Assembly: GCF_900100495.1 (NCBI RefSeq)
Contig: NZ_FNCT01000009.1
Span: 62,001 to 126,000, forward strand
Length of the DNA: 64,000 nucleotides
Direction: 5' to 3'
Source: Pseudomonas benzenivorans
GTDB taxonomy: Bacteria; Pseudomonadota; Gammaproteobacteria; Pseudomonadales; Pseudomonadaceae
Of this stretch, positions 29,976 to 40,109 are shown piece after piece. Both the position numbers and the translations under genes were made by a program. The notes beneath the pieces are model-generated. The model ran no database searches. It had not been told where the DNA came from and was given only the letters and a program-made list of their open reading frames with translations. The first letter of the stretch is position 1; the number at the start of each line of letters is the position of its first letter.

Positions 29976-30130
29976 CGTAGGGTGGGTCGGGCCGCGCAGC
30001 GGCGTAACCCACCATCGCTGCCGACAGGTATTTTCACCGTCGGCCCGACTGCCGCTTGGTGGGTTACGCGCCGCGCAGAAACCGTAGAGAGCCTTGGCTC
30101 GAGCGGTCTGCGGCGCTAACCCACCCTACG
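29976..30130. repeat. 155-bp nested palindromic element between ahcY and metF
   Basis: The outer arms CGTAGGGTGGGT (29976-29987) and ACCCACCCTACG (30119-30130) are perfect inverted repeats. The inner arms GCGTAACCCACC (30002-30013) and GGTGGGTTACGC (30058-30069) are also perfect. Each half is thus itself an inverted pair, and the whole could fold into a cruciform. Related, more decayed copies occur at 39463-39588 and, in variant form, 59067-59141. It looks like a small non-coding mobile repeat. Confidence 0.85.
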
Positions 30131-30147
30131 TTTGAAGGGAACCTTCA

Positions 30148-30993
30148 ATGAGCCAAGAACGCCGTTACAGCTTCGAGTTCTTCCCCGCGAAGACCGAAGC
30201 CGGGCATGAAAAACTGTTGAACACCGCGCGCCAGCTGGCCGCCTACAAGCCGGACTTCTTCTCCTGCACCTACGGGGCCGGCGGCTCCACCCGCGACCGC
30301 ACGCTGAATACCGTGCTGCAGCTGAACGACGAGGTGGGCGTAAGCACGGCGCCGCACCTGTCCTGTGTCGGCGACAGCAAGGCCGAATTGCGCGAGCTGC
30401 TGACCCGCTACAAGGACGCCGGGATCCAGCGCATCGTCGCCCTGCGCGGCGACCTGCCGTCCGGCATGGGCATGGCCAGCGGCGAGCTGCGCTACGCCAA
30501 CGAGCTGGTCGGCTTCATCCGCGAGGAAACCGGCGAGCACTTCCATATCGAAGTCGCCGCCTACCCGGAGATGCACCCGCAGGCACGCAACTTCGAGGAC
30601 GACATCGCCAACTTCGTGCGCAAGGCCAAGGCCGGCGCCAGCAGCGCCATCACCCAGTACTTCTTCAACGCCGACAGCTACTTCTACTTCGTCGAGCGCG
30701 TGCGCAAGCTGGGCGTGGAGCTGCCGATCGTGCCGGGGATCATGCCGATCACCAACTACAGCAAGCTGGCGCGCTTCTCCGACGCCTGCGGCGCCGAGAT
30801 CCCGCGCTGGGTGCGCAAGCAGCTGGAGGCCTACGGCGACGACAGCGACAGCATCCGCGCCTACGGCGAGCAGGTGGTCAGCGAGATGTGCGAGCGCCTG
30901 CTGCAAGGCGGCGCCCCGGGGCTGCACTTCTACTGCATGAACCTGGCGGAGCCGAGCCTGGCGATCTGGAACAACCTCAAGCTGCCACGCTAG
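30148..30993 (+). CDS. metF: 5,10-methylenetetrahydrofolate reductase
   Basis: A 281-residue TIM-barrel flavoprotein (RRYSFEFFPAKTEAG, then CTYGAGGSTRDRT, then RIVALRGDLP), with GAAGGGA eight bases before ATG 30148. It reduces methylene-THF to methyl-THF for methionine synthesis. With ahcY upstream it links SAH clearance to homocysteine remethylation. The palindrome between them may separate their transcripts or adjust expression. Confidence 0.97.
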   Translation: MSQERRYSFEFFPAKTEAGHEKLLNTARQLAAYKPDFFSCTYGAGGSTRDRTLNTVLQLNDEVGVSTAPHLSCVGDSKAELRELLTRYKDAGIQRIVALRGDLPSGMGMASGELRYANELVGFIREETGEHFHIEVAAYPEMHPQARNFEDDIANFVRKAKAGASSAITQYFFNADSYFYFVERVRKLGVELPIVPGIMPITNYSKLARFSDACGAEIPRWVRKQLEAYGDDSDSIRAYGEQVVSEMCERLLQGGAPGLHFYCMNLAEPSLAIWNNLKLPR

Positions 30994-31184
30994 CACCGCG
31001 CACGATGACCGAGGCCGCGCCCGCTCCCAGCGGGTAGCGGCACTTGCGCGATCCCCGCTGGTCACAAGGCGCGGCCAGTCGGGACAAGCGCAAGCCGCAC
31101 GCCAGCGCACAACCCCGGCCGTATTTTTGACCGCGCGATCGAGCGTCTATGGCTCGAGCGGTAACACAACCATGGAGCGCCGCA

Positions 31185-32558
31185 ATGGCCGCACGAAAAA
31201 CCACCAATGCCTCAGTCACCCCCAAGGGCAGCCTGGAAACCCTGTCGCAGCGCGAGGTCCAGCAACTGCGTGAAACCGGCTCCGGCAGCGTCTATGCGCT
31301 GTTCCGCCAGTGCGCCCTGGCGATCCTGAATACCGGCTCGCACAGCGACAACGCCAAGACCATCCTGGAGGCCTACCCGGACTTCGAGATCCGCATCCTG
31401 CAGCAGGATCGCGGCATTCGCCTGGAACTGTTCAATGCCCCCGCCGACGCCTTCGTCGATGGCGAGATGATCGCCAGCACCCGCGAGATGCTGTTCAGCG
31501 CCCTGCGCGATATCGTCTACACGCAGAGCGAACTGGAAAACCAGCGGGTCGACTTCAGCACCTCCCAGGGCATCACCGACTACGTCTTCCACCTGCTGCG
31601 CAACGCCCGCACCCTGCGCCCCGGCGTGGAGCCGAAGATAGTGGTGTGCTGGGGTGGCCACTCGATCAGCACCGACGAGTACAAGTACACCAAGAGAGTC
31701 GGCCATGAGCTGGGCCTGCGCGGCCTGGATATCTGCACCGGCTGCGGCCCCGGGGTGATGAAGGGGCCGATGAAGGGCGCCACCATTTCCCATGCCAAGC
31801 AACGTAACGTCGGCGGGCGCTATCTGGGCCTGACCGAGCCGGGCATCATCGCCGCCGAAGCGCCCAACCCCATCGTCAACGAACTGGTGATCCTGCCCGA
31901 TATCGAAAAGCGCCTGGAAGCCTTCGTCCGCGTCGGCCACGGCATCATCATCTTCCCCGGCGGCGCCGGGACCGCCGAGGAGCTGCTGTACTTTCTCGGC
32001 ATCCTGATGCACCCGGACAACCAGAACGTACCCTTCCCGCTGCTCATGACCGGGCCGAAAAGCGCCGCCGCCTACCTGCAGCAGCTGCACGAGTTCATCG
32101 GCGCCACCCTCGGCGAGGCGGCGCAGCAGCGCTATAGCATCATCATCAACGACCCGGAGCGCGTGGCGCGGGAAATGGCCCAGGGCATCAAGGCGGTCAA
32201 GCAGTTCCGCCGCGACCACAACGACGCCTTCCACTTCAACTGGCTGATGAAGATCGACGAGAGCTTCCAGCATCCCTTCGAACCCACCCACGAGAACATG
32301 GCCGGCCTGAAGCTGACCCGCAAGCAGCCGATCCACGAGCTGGCCGCGCACCTGCGGCGCGCCTTCTCGGGCATCGTCGCGGGCAACGTGAAGGATCGGG
32401 GCATTCGCCGGATAGAACGCCATGGCCCCTATGAGATCACCGGCGACCACGACATCATGCAGCCCCTCGACCGCCTGCTGCAGGCGTTCGTCGACCAGCA
32501 TCGCATGAAGCTGCCGGGCAACAGCGCCTATGTGCCCTGCTACCGCTTAGTGACTTAA
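31185..32558 (+). CDS. ppnN: Nucleotide 5'-monophosphate nucleosidase PpnN (LOG-type)
   Basis: ATG 31185 is preferred over ATG 31149 because GGAG lies 7 bases before it; the product is 457 residues. The central Rossmann domain has the lysine decarboxylase-like (LOG) motif PGGAGTAEE plus GCGPGVMKGPMKGA, and there are separate N- and C-terminal domains, as in E. coli PpnN (YgdH). PpnN cleaves purine and pyrimidine nucleotides to base and ribose-5-phosphate and is stimulated by (p)ppGpp. An imperfect hairpin at 31130-31162 precedes it and shares GGCTCGAGCGGT with the 29976-30130 repeat. Confidence 0.92.
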   Translation: MAARKTTNASVTPKGSLETLSQREVQQLRETGSGSVYALFRQCALAILNTGSHSDNAKTILEAYPDFEIRILQQDRGIRLELFNAPADAFVDGEMIASTREMLFSALRDIVYTQSELENQRVDFSTSQGITDYVFHLLRNARTLRPGVEPKIVVCWGGHSISTDEYKYTKRVGHELGLRGLDICTGCGPGVMKGPMKGATISHAKQRNVGGRYLGLTEPGIIAAEAPNPIVNELVILPDIEKRLEAFVRVGHGIIIFPGGAGTAEELLYFLGILMHPDNQNVPFPLLMTGPKSAAAYLQQLHEFIGATLGEAAQQRYSIIINDPERVAREMAQGIKAVKQFRRDHNDAFHFNWLMKIDESFQHPFEPTHENMAGLKLTRKQPIHELAAHLRRAFSGIVAGNVKDRGIRRIERHGPYEITGDHDIMQPLDRLLQAFVDQHRMKLPGNSAYVPCYRLVT

Positions 32559-32677
32559 AGCCGCGGAGCCCAGCAGCCGGGTCGGGACCTCCGGCCCGGC
32601 TGCCCCGCCTCATGCGATGGTCGAATTCGCGCAGGGCGTCACTTCTCAAGCCCCGGCAATCCGGCTACCCTGGCGCA

Positions 32678-33457
32678 ATGCCAGTATTCAAGCGCCAAAT
32701 ACTCGTCACCTTACTGCTCGCCATCCTCAGCCCTGCCGCTCGAGGCCAGCCGCTGCGCATCGTCAGCGAGGCCTGGGCGCCCTATATCTATACCGAGAAC
32801 GGCGAGTTGCGCGGCCAGGACTACGACGCCGCGCAAATCGTCCTGCAGCGCCTGGGCATCGAGGCCGAATGGCAACTGATGCCGTGGAAACGCTGCCTGT
32901 TGACGCTGGAGCAAGGCCGGGCCGACGCGATACTGGACATCTTCCATACCGCGGAGCGTGAGGCCAGCATGCTGTTTCCCAGCGAGTCGCTGTCACAGGT
33001 GGAGTTCGTGCTGTTCTATGCCAAGGCACGACCCTATCCGTTTCGCCGCATCGACGACCTGCGCGGCCTGAAGGTCGGCGTCTCCGCCGGCTACTGGTAC
33101 GCCAACCGGACCTTCCGCGAATCCACCCTGTTCACCCGCGAGGCGGCGCCCAGCCATATCGCCAACTACGGCAAACTGCTGCGCCAGCGCGTCGACCTGG
33201 TGATCGACGACCGTCGCGCCGGGCGCTTCCTCCTCACCCAGCTGGGCCTGGATCGCGAGATCGCCCACCATCCGCGGGTGATCAGCCGCGACCGGCTCTA
33301 CCTGGGCCTGCGCCGCCACGCCGGCCTGGACGAGTTGGCCCAGCGCTTTGCCGGCGAGTTGCGCCGCTTCAAGCGCGAACCGGCCTACGCCGCACTGAAG
33401 GCGCGCTACGCACTCCCGCGCGTGGTGCCGCTCAGCGCTGGCACACTGGGCAAATGA
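32678..33457 (+). CDS. Periplasmic amino acid-type solute-binding protein
   Basis: A 259-residue protein; ATG 32678 begins a good signal peptide (FKRQILVTLLLAILSPAARGQ). The frame extends 22 codons further upstream without signal-like sequence. The mature part (LRIVSEAWAPYIYTENGELRGQDYD, then GRADAILDIF, then LRGLKVGVSAGYWY) fits the family 3 extracellular solute-binding fold. No ABC permease or ATPase gene is nearby, so it is an orphan. It could feed a distant transporter or act as a sensor. The ribosome-binding site is weak. Confidence 0.82.
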   Translation: MPVFKRQILVTLLLAILSPAARGQPLRIVSEAWAPYIYTENGELRGQDYDAAQIVLQRLGIEAEWQLMPWKRCLLTLEQGRADAILDIFHTAEREASMLFPSESLSQVEFVLFYAKARPYPFRRIDDLRGLKVGVSAGYWYANRTFRESTLFTREAAPSHIANYGKLLRQRVDLVIDDRRAGRFLLTQLGLDREIAHHPRVISRDRLYLGLRRHAGLDELAQRFAGELRRFKREPAYAALKARYALPRVVPLSAGTLGK

Positions 33458-33651
33458 ACCGGCAAAACCGTTAAGCAGGCAACAGCTGCGCAGCGCCGCC
33501 GCTCTGTTATACTCCGGCCTTCCCGCCAGGCTTGCGCCCGGATGCTCGCCCGCAGAGGCAGCAGTACCGGACGGGATTGCGCGCCCCACGCCGCGATTCA
33601 AGCCAGGCAATACACCCCATAGGGCTACGCCCTCACTAGACAGGATTTCAC

Positions 33652-35511
33652 ATGTCCTTTGCCTCCCTCGGTCTCTCCGAGGCTTTAGTCCGTGCGGTCG
33701 AAGCCGCCGGCTACACCCAACCCACTCCGGTGCAACAGCGGGCCATTCCCGCCGTGTTGCAAGGTCGCGACCTGATGGTGGCGGCCCAGACGGGTACAGG
33801 TAAAACCGGCGGTTTCGCCCTGCCGATCCTCGAGCGACTGTTTCCCAACGGTCACCCGGATCGCGAGCAGCGCCACGGCCCGAAACAACCGCGCGTGCTG
33901 GTGCTGACCCCCACCCGCGAACTGGCCGCCCAGGTGCATGACAGCTTCAAGGTCTATGCCCGCGACTTGAAATTCGTCAGCGCCTGCATCTTCGGCGGCG
34001 TCGGCATGAACCCCCAAGTGCACGCCCTGGCCAAGGGCGTCGACGTGCTGGTGGCCTGCCCCGGCCGCCTGCTCGACCTGGCCAACCAGAAGGCCATCGA
34101 CCTGTCGCACGTGGAAATCCTCGTCCTCGACGAAGCCGACCGCATGCTCGACATGGGCTTTATCCATGACGTGAAGAAGGTCCTGGCCAAGCTGCCGGCG
34201 CAGCGGCAGAACCTGCTGTTCTCGGCGACCTTCTCCAAGGACATCACCGATCTCGCCGGCAAGCTGCTGCACAACCCCGAGCGCATCGAGGTGACGCCGC
34301 CGAATACCACGGTCGAGCGCATCGAACAGCGCGTGTACCGCCTGCAGGCCAGCCACAAGCGCGCCCTGCTCGCCCACCTGATCACCGCCGGCGCCTGGGA
34401 ACAGGTGCTGGTGTTCACCCGCACCAAGCACGGCGCCAACCGCCTGGCCGAATACCTCGACAAGCACGGCCTGCCGGCGGTGGCGATCCACGGCAACAAG
34501 AGCCAGAACGCGCGCACCAAGGCCCTGGCCGACTTCAAGGCCAACCAGGTGCGGATCCTGGTCGCCACCGACATCGCCGCCCGCGGCCTGGACATCGACC
34601 AACTGCCGCACGTGGTCAACTTCGAGCTGCCGAATATCGAGGAAGACTACGTGCACCGCATCGGCCGTACCGGTCGTGCCGGGCGCAGCGGCGAGGCGAT
34701 CTCGCTGGTCGCCCCGGACGAGGAGAAGCTGCTCAAGGGCATCGAGCGGATGACCAAGCAGAAGATCGGCGACGGCGACCTGCTCGGCTTCGACGCCAGC
34801 AAGGTCGAAGCCGAACGTCCAGAAGTGCGCGAACCGCAGAAGCCGCGCCAACCGCGCAGCGCCAAGCCGGAAGGCGAGCGCCATGGCGGCGGCCGCAAGG
34901 ACAAGGGCAAGGACAGCGGCAAGGAACACAGCCGCGCCGCCAAGCCCCAGGGCGGTCGTTCGCAGCAGCCACGCGGTTCGGCCCGTGCCGCCGCGCCGGC
35001 CGTGCCCGCGTTGCCTCCGGACCGCGCGCCGGACGAGTTCCGCGACGATGAGATCGATAACTTCGGCAACCGTGTCGACTATGTCAGCCCGACCCAGAAC
35101 AAGCAGCAGAACCGCGGCCGTCGGCCGGGTGCGCCGGCTTCCGGCCCTAGCGCCAGCAACGCTGTCGGCCAGGGCGCACGCCCGGCCAAAGGCCCGCGTA
35201 GCGGTGCGGCCGGTGCCGGCGGCCAGGGTCGTCGGCAAGGTGCCGGCAGTGGCCAGGCAGGCCAGGGGCGCAACGGCTCCGGCCGAGCTCGCCCGCCACG
35301 CGGCGATGGTCGCATCACCTCACTGGATCGCGACGAGTTGCCGCGCCAGGAAGCAGCGGTGAAGAGCCCGCGCGACAAGCAGCCGCTGATCGTGCACAAG
35401 GGATCGCGGCTCGACCGTTTCCCGACGCCCGAGCAACTCGACGAGTTGTCGAACAGCAGCCGGCCGCGCACCGAGAAGCCGGCCCTGTTGACCCGCAACC
35501 GCGAAGACTGA
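33652..35511 (+). CDS. rhlE: DEAD-box RNA helicase RhlE with long basic tail
   Basis: The 619-residue product has all DEAD-box motifs: [10 protein letters not shown] (Q), AQTGTGKT (I), PTRELA (Ia), DEAD (II), SAT (III), ARGLD (V) and [10 protein letters not shown] (VI). The helicase core ends near residue 375. The remaining ~240 residues are low-complexity and rich in Arg, Gly, Lys, Gln and Pro, probably disordered and RNA-binding. Length and position match P. aeruginosa RhlE2 (PA0428), which works with RNase E in RNA turnover. A TATACT hexamer at 33508-33513 may be its -10. It ends at a strong bidirectional terminator. Confidence 0.95.
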   Translation: MSFASLGLSEALVRAVEAAGYTQPTPVQQRAIPAVLQGRDLMVAAQTGTGKTGGFALPILERLFPNGHPDREQRHGPKQPRVLVLTPTRELAAQVHDSFKVYARDLKFVSACIFGGVGMNPQVHALAKGVDVLVACPGRLLDLANQKAIDLSHVEILVLDEADRMLDMGFIHDVKKVLAKLPAQRQNLLFSATFSKDITDLAGKLLHNPERIEVTPPNTTVERIEQRVYRLQASHKRALLAHLITAGAWEQVLVFTRTKHGANRLAEYLDKHGLPAVAIHGNKSQNARTKALADFKANQVRILVATDIAARGLDIDQLPHVVNFELPNIEEDYVHRIGRTGRAGRSGEAISLVAPDEEKLLKGIERMTKQKIGDGDLLGFDASKVEAERPEVREPQKPRQPRSAKPEGERHGGGRKDKGKDSGKEHSRAAKPQGGRSQQPRGSARAAAPAVPALPPDRAPDEFRDDEIDNFGNRVDYVSPTQNKQQNRGRRPGAPASGPSASNAVGQGARPAKGPRSGAAGAGGQGRRQGAGSGQAGQGRNGSGRARPPRGDGRITSLDRDELPRQEAAVKSPRDKQPLIVHKGSRLDRFPTPEQLDELSNSSRPRTEKPALLTRNRED

Positions 35512-35525
35512 ACGCCCTAGGCGCC

Positions 35526-35561
35526 AACGACAACGCCGCCCATTGGGCGGCGTTGTCGTTT
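35526..35561. terminator. Strong bidirectional terminator between rhlE and yceI
   Basis: AACGACAACGCCGCCC (35526-35541) and GGGCGGCGTTGTCGTT (35545-35560) form a perfect 16-bp stem with a 3-base loop, flanked by A and T residues. It serves the convergent rhlE and yceI transcripts. Confidence 0.85.
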
Positions 35562-35575
35562 AGCCAAGGCGCGGC

Positions 35576-36154
35576 TTACTGGCGTACGCCTTCCACCGAG
35601 ATGATCAGCTCGACTTCCTGGGACGCCGGACCGAGGTCCTTCTGGATATCGAAGTCCTTCAGCTTGATCGTGGTGCTGCCTTCGAAACCCGCGCGGTAGC
35701 CGCCCCACGGGTCGTCGCCCTGGCCGATGAATTTGGCCGCGATGACCACCGGCCTGGTCACGCCGTTGAGGGTCAGGTCGCCGCTGATGTCGGCCATGCC
35801 TTCGCCGGTGGATTTCACCGCGCTGGAGGCGAAGGTCGCGGTCGGGTGCTTGCCGACGTTGAGGAAGTCGCCACTGCGCAGGTGCTTATCGCGCTCGGCG
35901 TTGTTGGTGTCGACGCTCTGGGTGTTGAGGGTGACATTCACCTGGCTGGCTTCCGGGTTCTTCTCGTCGAAGCTGAAGCTGCCGTCGAAATCCTTGAAGG
36001 TACCGTACAGCCAGCTGTAGCCCAGGTGGCTGATCTTGAAATTGACGAAGGCATGCTGGCCTTGCTTGTCGATGGCGTAATTGGCCGCCAGCGCCTGGCC
36101 GGCCCCCAGCAGCGCGGAACCGAGAGCCAGGGCGACGAGGGTTTTCTTCAGCAT
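35576..36154 (-). CDS. YceI family periplasmic lipid-binding protein
   Basis: Encodes 192 residues from ATG 36154. The signal peptide ([19 protein letters not shown]) is followed by [30 protein letters not shown], the YceI lipocalin-like barrel pattern, and [12 protein letters not shown] near the C-terminal half. YceI proteins bind isoprenoids such as polyprenyl or quinone-like molecules in the periplasm. The gene follows a cytochrome b561 gene by 65 bp, the arrangement also seen for E. coli yceJ-yceI, so the two are probably one transcript. The frame's upstream extension into the cytochrome gene is not coding. Confidence 0.93.
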   Translation of the reverse strand: MLKKTLVALALGSALLGAGQALAANYAIDKQGQHAFVNFKISHLGYSWLYGTFKDFDGSFSFDEKNPEASQVNVTLNTQSVDTNNAERDKHLRSGDFLNVGKHPTATFASSAVKSTGEGMADISGDLTLNGVTRPVVIAAKFIGQGDDPWGGYRAGFEGSTTIKLKDFDIQKDLGPASQEVELIISVEGVRQ

Positions 36155-36219
36155 GGGGTGTTCTCCTTGTGAGCTCAGGTGGTTCGGTGCGCGGCTCATC
36201 CCACGCACCGGTGATGGGA

Positions 36220-36765
36220 TCAGCGACCGAACATGCGCAGCAGCGTGCGGTCCCGGTCGATGAAGTGGTGTTTCAGCGCGGCCAGCGCATGGATGCCGGC
36301 GAAGATCACCAGGGCCCAGGCCAGGTACTCGTGCACCAGGCCGGCGAGATCTTCCTGATTGGGGATGCCGGTGATGGTCGCCGGCACCTCGAACCAACCG
36401 AACACCGCGATGCCGCGGCCCTCGGCGGTGGAGATCAGATAGCCGGAGAGCATCAGCACGAACAGGCCGAAATAGAGAAAGGCGTGGCCGAACTTGCTGC
36501 CCAGGCGGGTCAGTTGCCCATGGTTGGGCAGACTCGCCGGCGGCGGATTGAGCCAGCGCCAGAGCATGCGCCCGAGCATCAAGGCGAACAGCAGCAGGCC
36601 GACGCTCTTGTGCAGGTCCGGTGCACGCTTGTACCAGCCGCTGTAGTAGTCCAGGCCGACCATCCAATAGCCCAGGCCGAACAGGCCGAAGACCGCCACG
36701 GCCACCAGCCAGTGCGCCATGATGCTGACCAACCCGTAACGGCTGGGGGAGTTGCGCCACTGCAT
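36220..36765 (-). CDS. Cytochrome b561 family protein
   Basis: Encodes 181 residues from ATG 36765 ([20 protein letters not shown]). Four membrane helices carry the haem-ligand histidines: an early [26 protein letters not shown] and, in the last helix, [23 protein letters not shown]. Such proteins pass electrons across the inner membrane, often to or from quinone; the YceI partner may deliver or hold the quinone-like ligand. The open frame runs upstream to 36999, but homology starts only at 36765. Confidence 0.93.
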   Translation of the reverse strand: MQWRNSPSRYGLVSIMAHWLVAVAVFGLFGLGYWMVGLDYYSGWYKRAPDLHKSVGLLLFALMLGRMLWRWLNPPPASLPNHGQLTRLGSKFGHAFLYFGLFVLMLSGYLISTAEGRGIAVFGWFEVPATITGIPNQEDLAGLVHEYLAWALVIFAGIHALAALKHHFIDRDRTLLRMFGR

Positions 36766-37174
36766 GCGAGAGCGTTCCAGGAAAAATGATTGGGCAAGAC
36801 TAGCAACAAACCTATCGATGAAAAGCGAAAAATTTTGCTTTGAAACATCGGGAAATACGATCTTTTGACTCGCCATTCGCCTACCCGGGACTGCTTCCCG
36901 GGCAGCCCCCATGAATTCAGCGGACAGCCTGCCGACGGCAGGCCATGACGCCTGGCCGAACGCCTCCCGCGGGCACGTCGCCCATCGCCGCGGGCACATC
37001 TGATAGGCTTGCCGCCAACGGGTATGCCGCGAGAGGCACCCCGCACGATGAAAGCCTGCGCGGCATGCCCGCCGCCCTCATCCAGCGCTTCGCGCCACCT
37101 TCTCCCGGGGGAGAAGGACATAAAGGAGGTCGTCGCTACGCGACTTTCACGCTAATGATTGGGAGAACCTTGCG
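36766..37174. other. 409-bp gene-free stretch between cytochrome b561 and bioA
   Basis: Divergent control region. The part near the cytochrome gene is AT-rich (36780-36870), including AAAGCGAAAA/ATTTTGCTTT (about 36821-36840), an imperfect inverted repeat that may be a regulator site or promoter. The bioA side has the palindrome at 37098-37117 and GGGAGAA before ATG 37175. No small gene is supportable. Confidence 0.45.
37098..37117. repeat. Perfect 20-bp palindrome upstream of bioA
   Basis: CCTTCTCCC and GGGAGAAGG are 9-bp perfect arms separated by GG. CTTCTCCC/GGGAGAAG hairpins of this kind recur in the intergenic DNA of pseudomonads and relatives, so it is more likely a dispersed repeat than a specific operator. 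Confidence 0.5.
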
Positions 37175-38581
<1,407 letters not shown>

Positions 38582-38733
38582 TGCCGGCGCAGGGTGGCCG
38601 GCGCCTTAGCCGTCCACCTTCGGCGCGATCCGCTGGATGAAGAACCCCTGCGCACCGCGCCAGGCCGCTTTGGACGGTGCGCACGGCGCAGCCTACCGCT
38701 AGAATTTGCGCCTCTGTCCCAGGTTCGCCCCTT

Positions 38734-39453
38734 ATGCGCCTATCCCGCTTCTTTATCGACGCCCCGCTGTCCCTCGGCCAGCATGAACTGCCGGAAACCC
38801 AGGCCCACTACATCGGCCGCGTGCTGCGCCATGCAGTCGGCGATGCGCTGCAACTGTTCGACGGCAGCGGCCAGGAGTTCCTCGGCGAGCTGATCGAGGT
38901 CGGCAAGAAGAGCGTGCGCGTCGAACTGCGCGAGTCCTTCGCCGGCCTCGCCGAGTCACCCCTGCGCATCCACCTCGGCCAAGGCCTGTCGCGCGGCGAG
39001 CGAATGGACTGGGCGATCCAGAAGGCCAGCGAACTGGGCGCCAGCGAGATCAGCCCGATCGTCAGCGAGCGCTGCGAGGTGCGCTTGAAGGACGAACGCG
39101 CCGACAAGCGCATGGCCCACTGGCGCCAGGTGGCGATCAGCGCCTGCGAACAGTGCGGACGCTCGCTGGTCCCGACCATTCACCCGCCGATCGGCCTGGC
39201 CGACTGGCTCGAGCGGGTCGAGGCGGAGCTCAAGCTGGTGCTGCACCCAGTTGCCGAGCCGCTGGCCAGTCATGCGCGGCCAGAGTCACTGGCCTTCCTG
39301 ATCGGCCCCGAGGGCGGCCTGGCCGAGGCGGAAGTGGCTCGGGCCAAGGCCCACGGCTTCCATGCCGCCCGCCTGGGCCCGCGGGTGCTGCGCACCGAAA
39401 CCGCACCGGTGGTGGCGCTCAGCGTCGCGCAGCAGTTGTGGGGAGATTTCTAG
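38734..39453 (+). CDS. rsmE: 16S rRNA m3U1498 methyltransferase
   Basis: The product is 239 residues from ATG 38734 (MRLSRFFIDAPLSLGQHELP); the frame's 19-codon upstream extension is leader. An N-terminal PUA-like domain (QAHYIGRVLRHAVGDALQLFDG) is followed by a SPOUT knot with FLIGPEGGLAEAE and LGPRVLRTETA. It methylates U1498 of 16S rRNA in the 30S subunit. A TAGAAT hexamer at 38700-38705 may be its own -10. Confidence 0.95.
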   Translation: MRLSRFFIDAPLSLGQHELPETQAHYIGRVLRHAVGDALQLFDGSGQEFLGELIEVGKKSVRVELRESFAGLAESPLRIHLGQGLSRGERMDWAIQKASELGASEISPIVSERCEVRLKDERADKRMAHWRQVAISACEQCGRSLVPTIHPPIGLADWLERVEAELKLVLHPVAEPLASHARPESLAFLIGPEGGLAEAEVARAKAHGFHAARLGPRVLRTETAPVVALSVAQQLWGDF

Positions 39454-39462
39454 GCGACAGAT

Positions 39463-39588
39463 CGTTGGTCGGGTCGGGCCGTGCAACCCGGCGCCGCGGC
39501 GTTCGGCCCAAGACCGATGGCGGGTTACGCCACGCCCAACCAATGCGCAGAACCGCCCATCGGGGCCAGCGTACCTACCCCACCCTAG
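39463..39588. repeat. Degenerate copy of the ahcY-metF palindrome, rsmE-chpC gap
   Basis: Pieces resembling the 29976-30130 element occur in the same order: GGTCGGGTCGGGCCG, a GGCGGGTTACGCC segment and CTACCCCACCCTA. Pairing is much weaker. It sits between convergent rsmE and chpC and fills most of that gap. Confidence 0.6.
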
Positions 39589-39607
39589 GTACCGCGCGCG
39601 GCGTTGT

Positions 39608-40078
39608 TCAGATCAACCCGGCATCCGCCAGCAGTTGCTCCAGGCCGATCAGGTCGGGGATCTTCAGCAGGTTCTCGTCGAGGATGACCGCATCCAGCTC
39701 CAGGGGGGCCAGCGGCACATCGGCGCGCACCAGATCGGCAGCGACCTTGAGCGAGCGCGGAATGCCCTGCACCAGCAGGGCGATGAACTTGACCTTGGGC
39801 CGTGCGCCGAGCGCGTTGATCACCGCCACCCGTGCGCCGGGGCCGACCTGCGCCTGGCCACCGGACGCCGCCTCGAAGGACAGCAGCGGCAGGCGCAAAT
39901 CGCGCCAGGCGATCTGCCCGAGGAACCAGGCCGGCATGCCCTCGCCGAGCTGCGGCGCACGATAGGGGATCAGCTCGGCGACCGCCACGTTGGGCAGCAG
40001 CAGGGTCCGGTCGGCCAGTGGCACCAGCAGGCCGGTCAAGCTGTTGACGGTGTTCGCGGTGGCTACGGCTTGGCTCAT
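39608..40078 (-). CDS. chpC: ChpC, CheW-like adaptor
   Basis: A 156-residue single CheW domain (TGLLVPLADRTLLLPNVAVAELI, then PAWFLGQIAWRDLRLPLLSFEAA). CheW proteins join receptors to the histidine kinase. In the Pil-Chp system ChpC is the second CheW-like protein after PilI and may bring other receptors to ChpA. It is the last gene of the minus-strand operon, 31 bp after chpB. The chpD and chpE genes that follow chpC in P. aeruginosa are not present. Confidence 0.93.
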   Translation of the reverse strand: MSQAVATANTVNSLTGLLVPLADRTLLLPNVAVAELIPYRAPQLGEGMPAWFLGQIAWRDLRLPLLSFEAASGGQAQVGPGARVAVINALGARPKVKFIALLVQGIPRSLKVAADLVRADVPLAPLELDAVILDENLLKIPDLIGLEQLLADAGLI

Positions 40079-40109
40079 GAAAAGGTCCTCTGCGGGGCGG
40101 CGCCCCGGG

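Noticed and set aside
31149..31184. Earlier ATG start for ppnN
   Set aside because: It lies within a hairpin-forming repeat remnant and lacks a ribosome-binding site; ATG 31185 has GGAG seven bases upstream.
36155..36760. Upstream extension of the yceI reading frame to 394 codons
   Set aside because: It overlaps the cytochrome b561 gene in another frame, and the clear signal peptide begins at ATG 36154.
37098..37117. Specific BirA-type operator of bioA
   Set aside because: The CTTCTCCC/GGGAGAAG palindrome resembles a dispersed intergenic repeat and shows no BirA box sequence.
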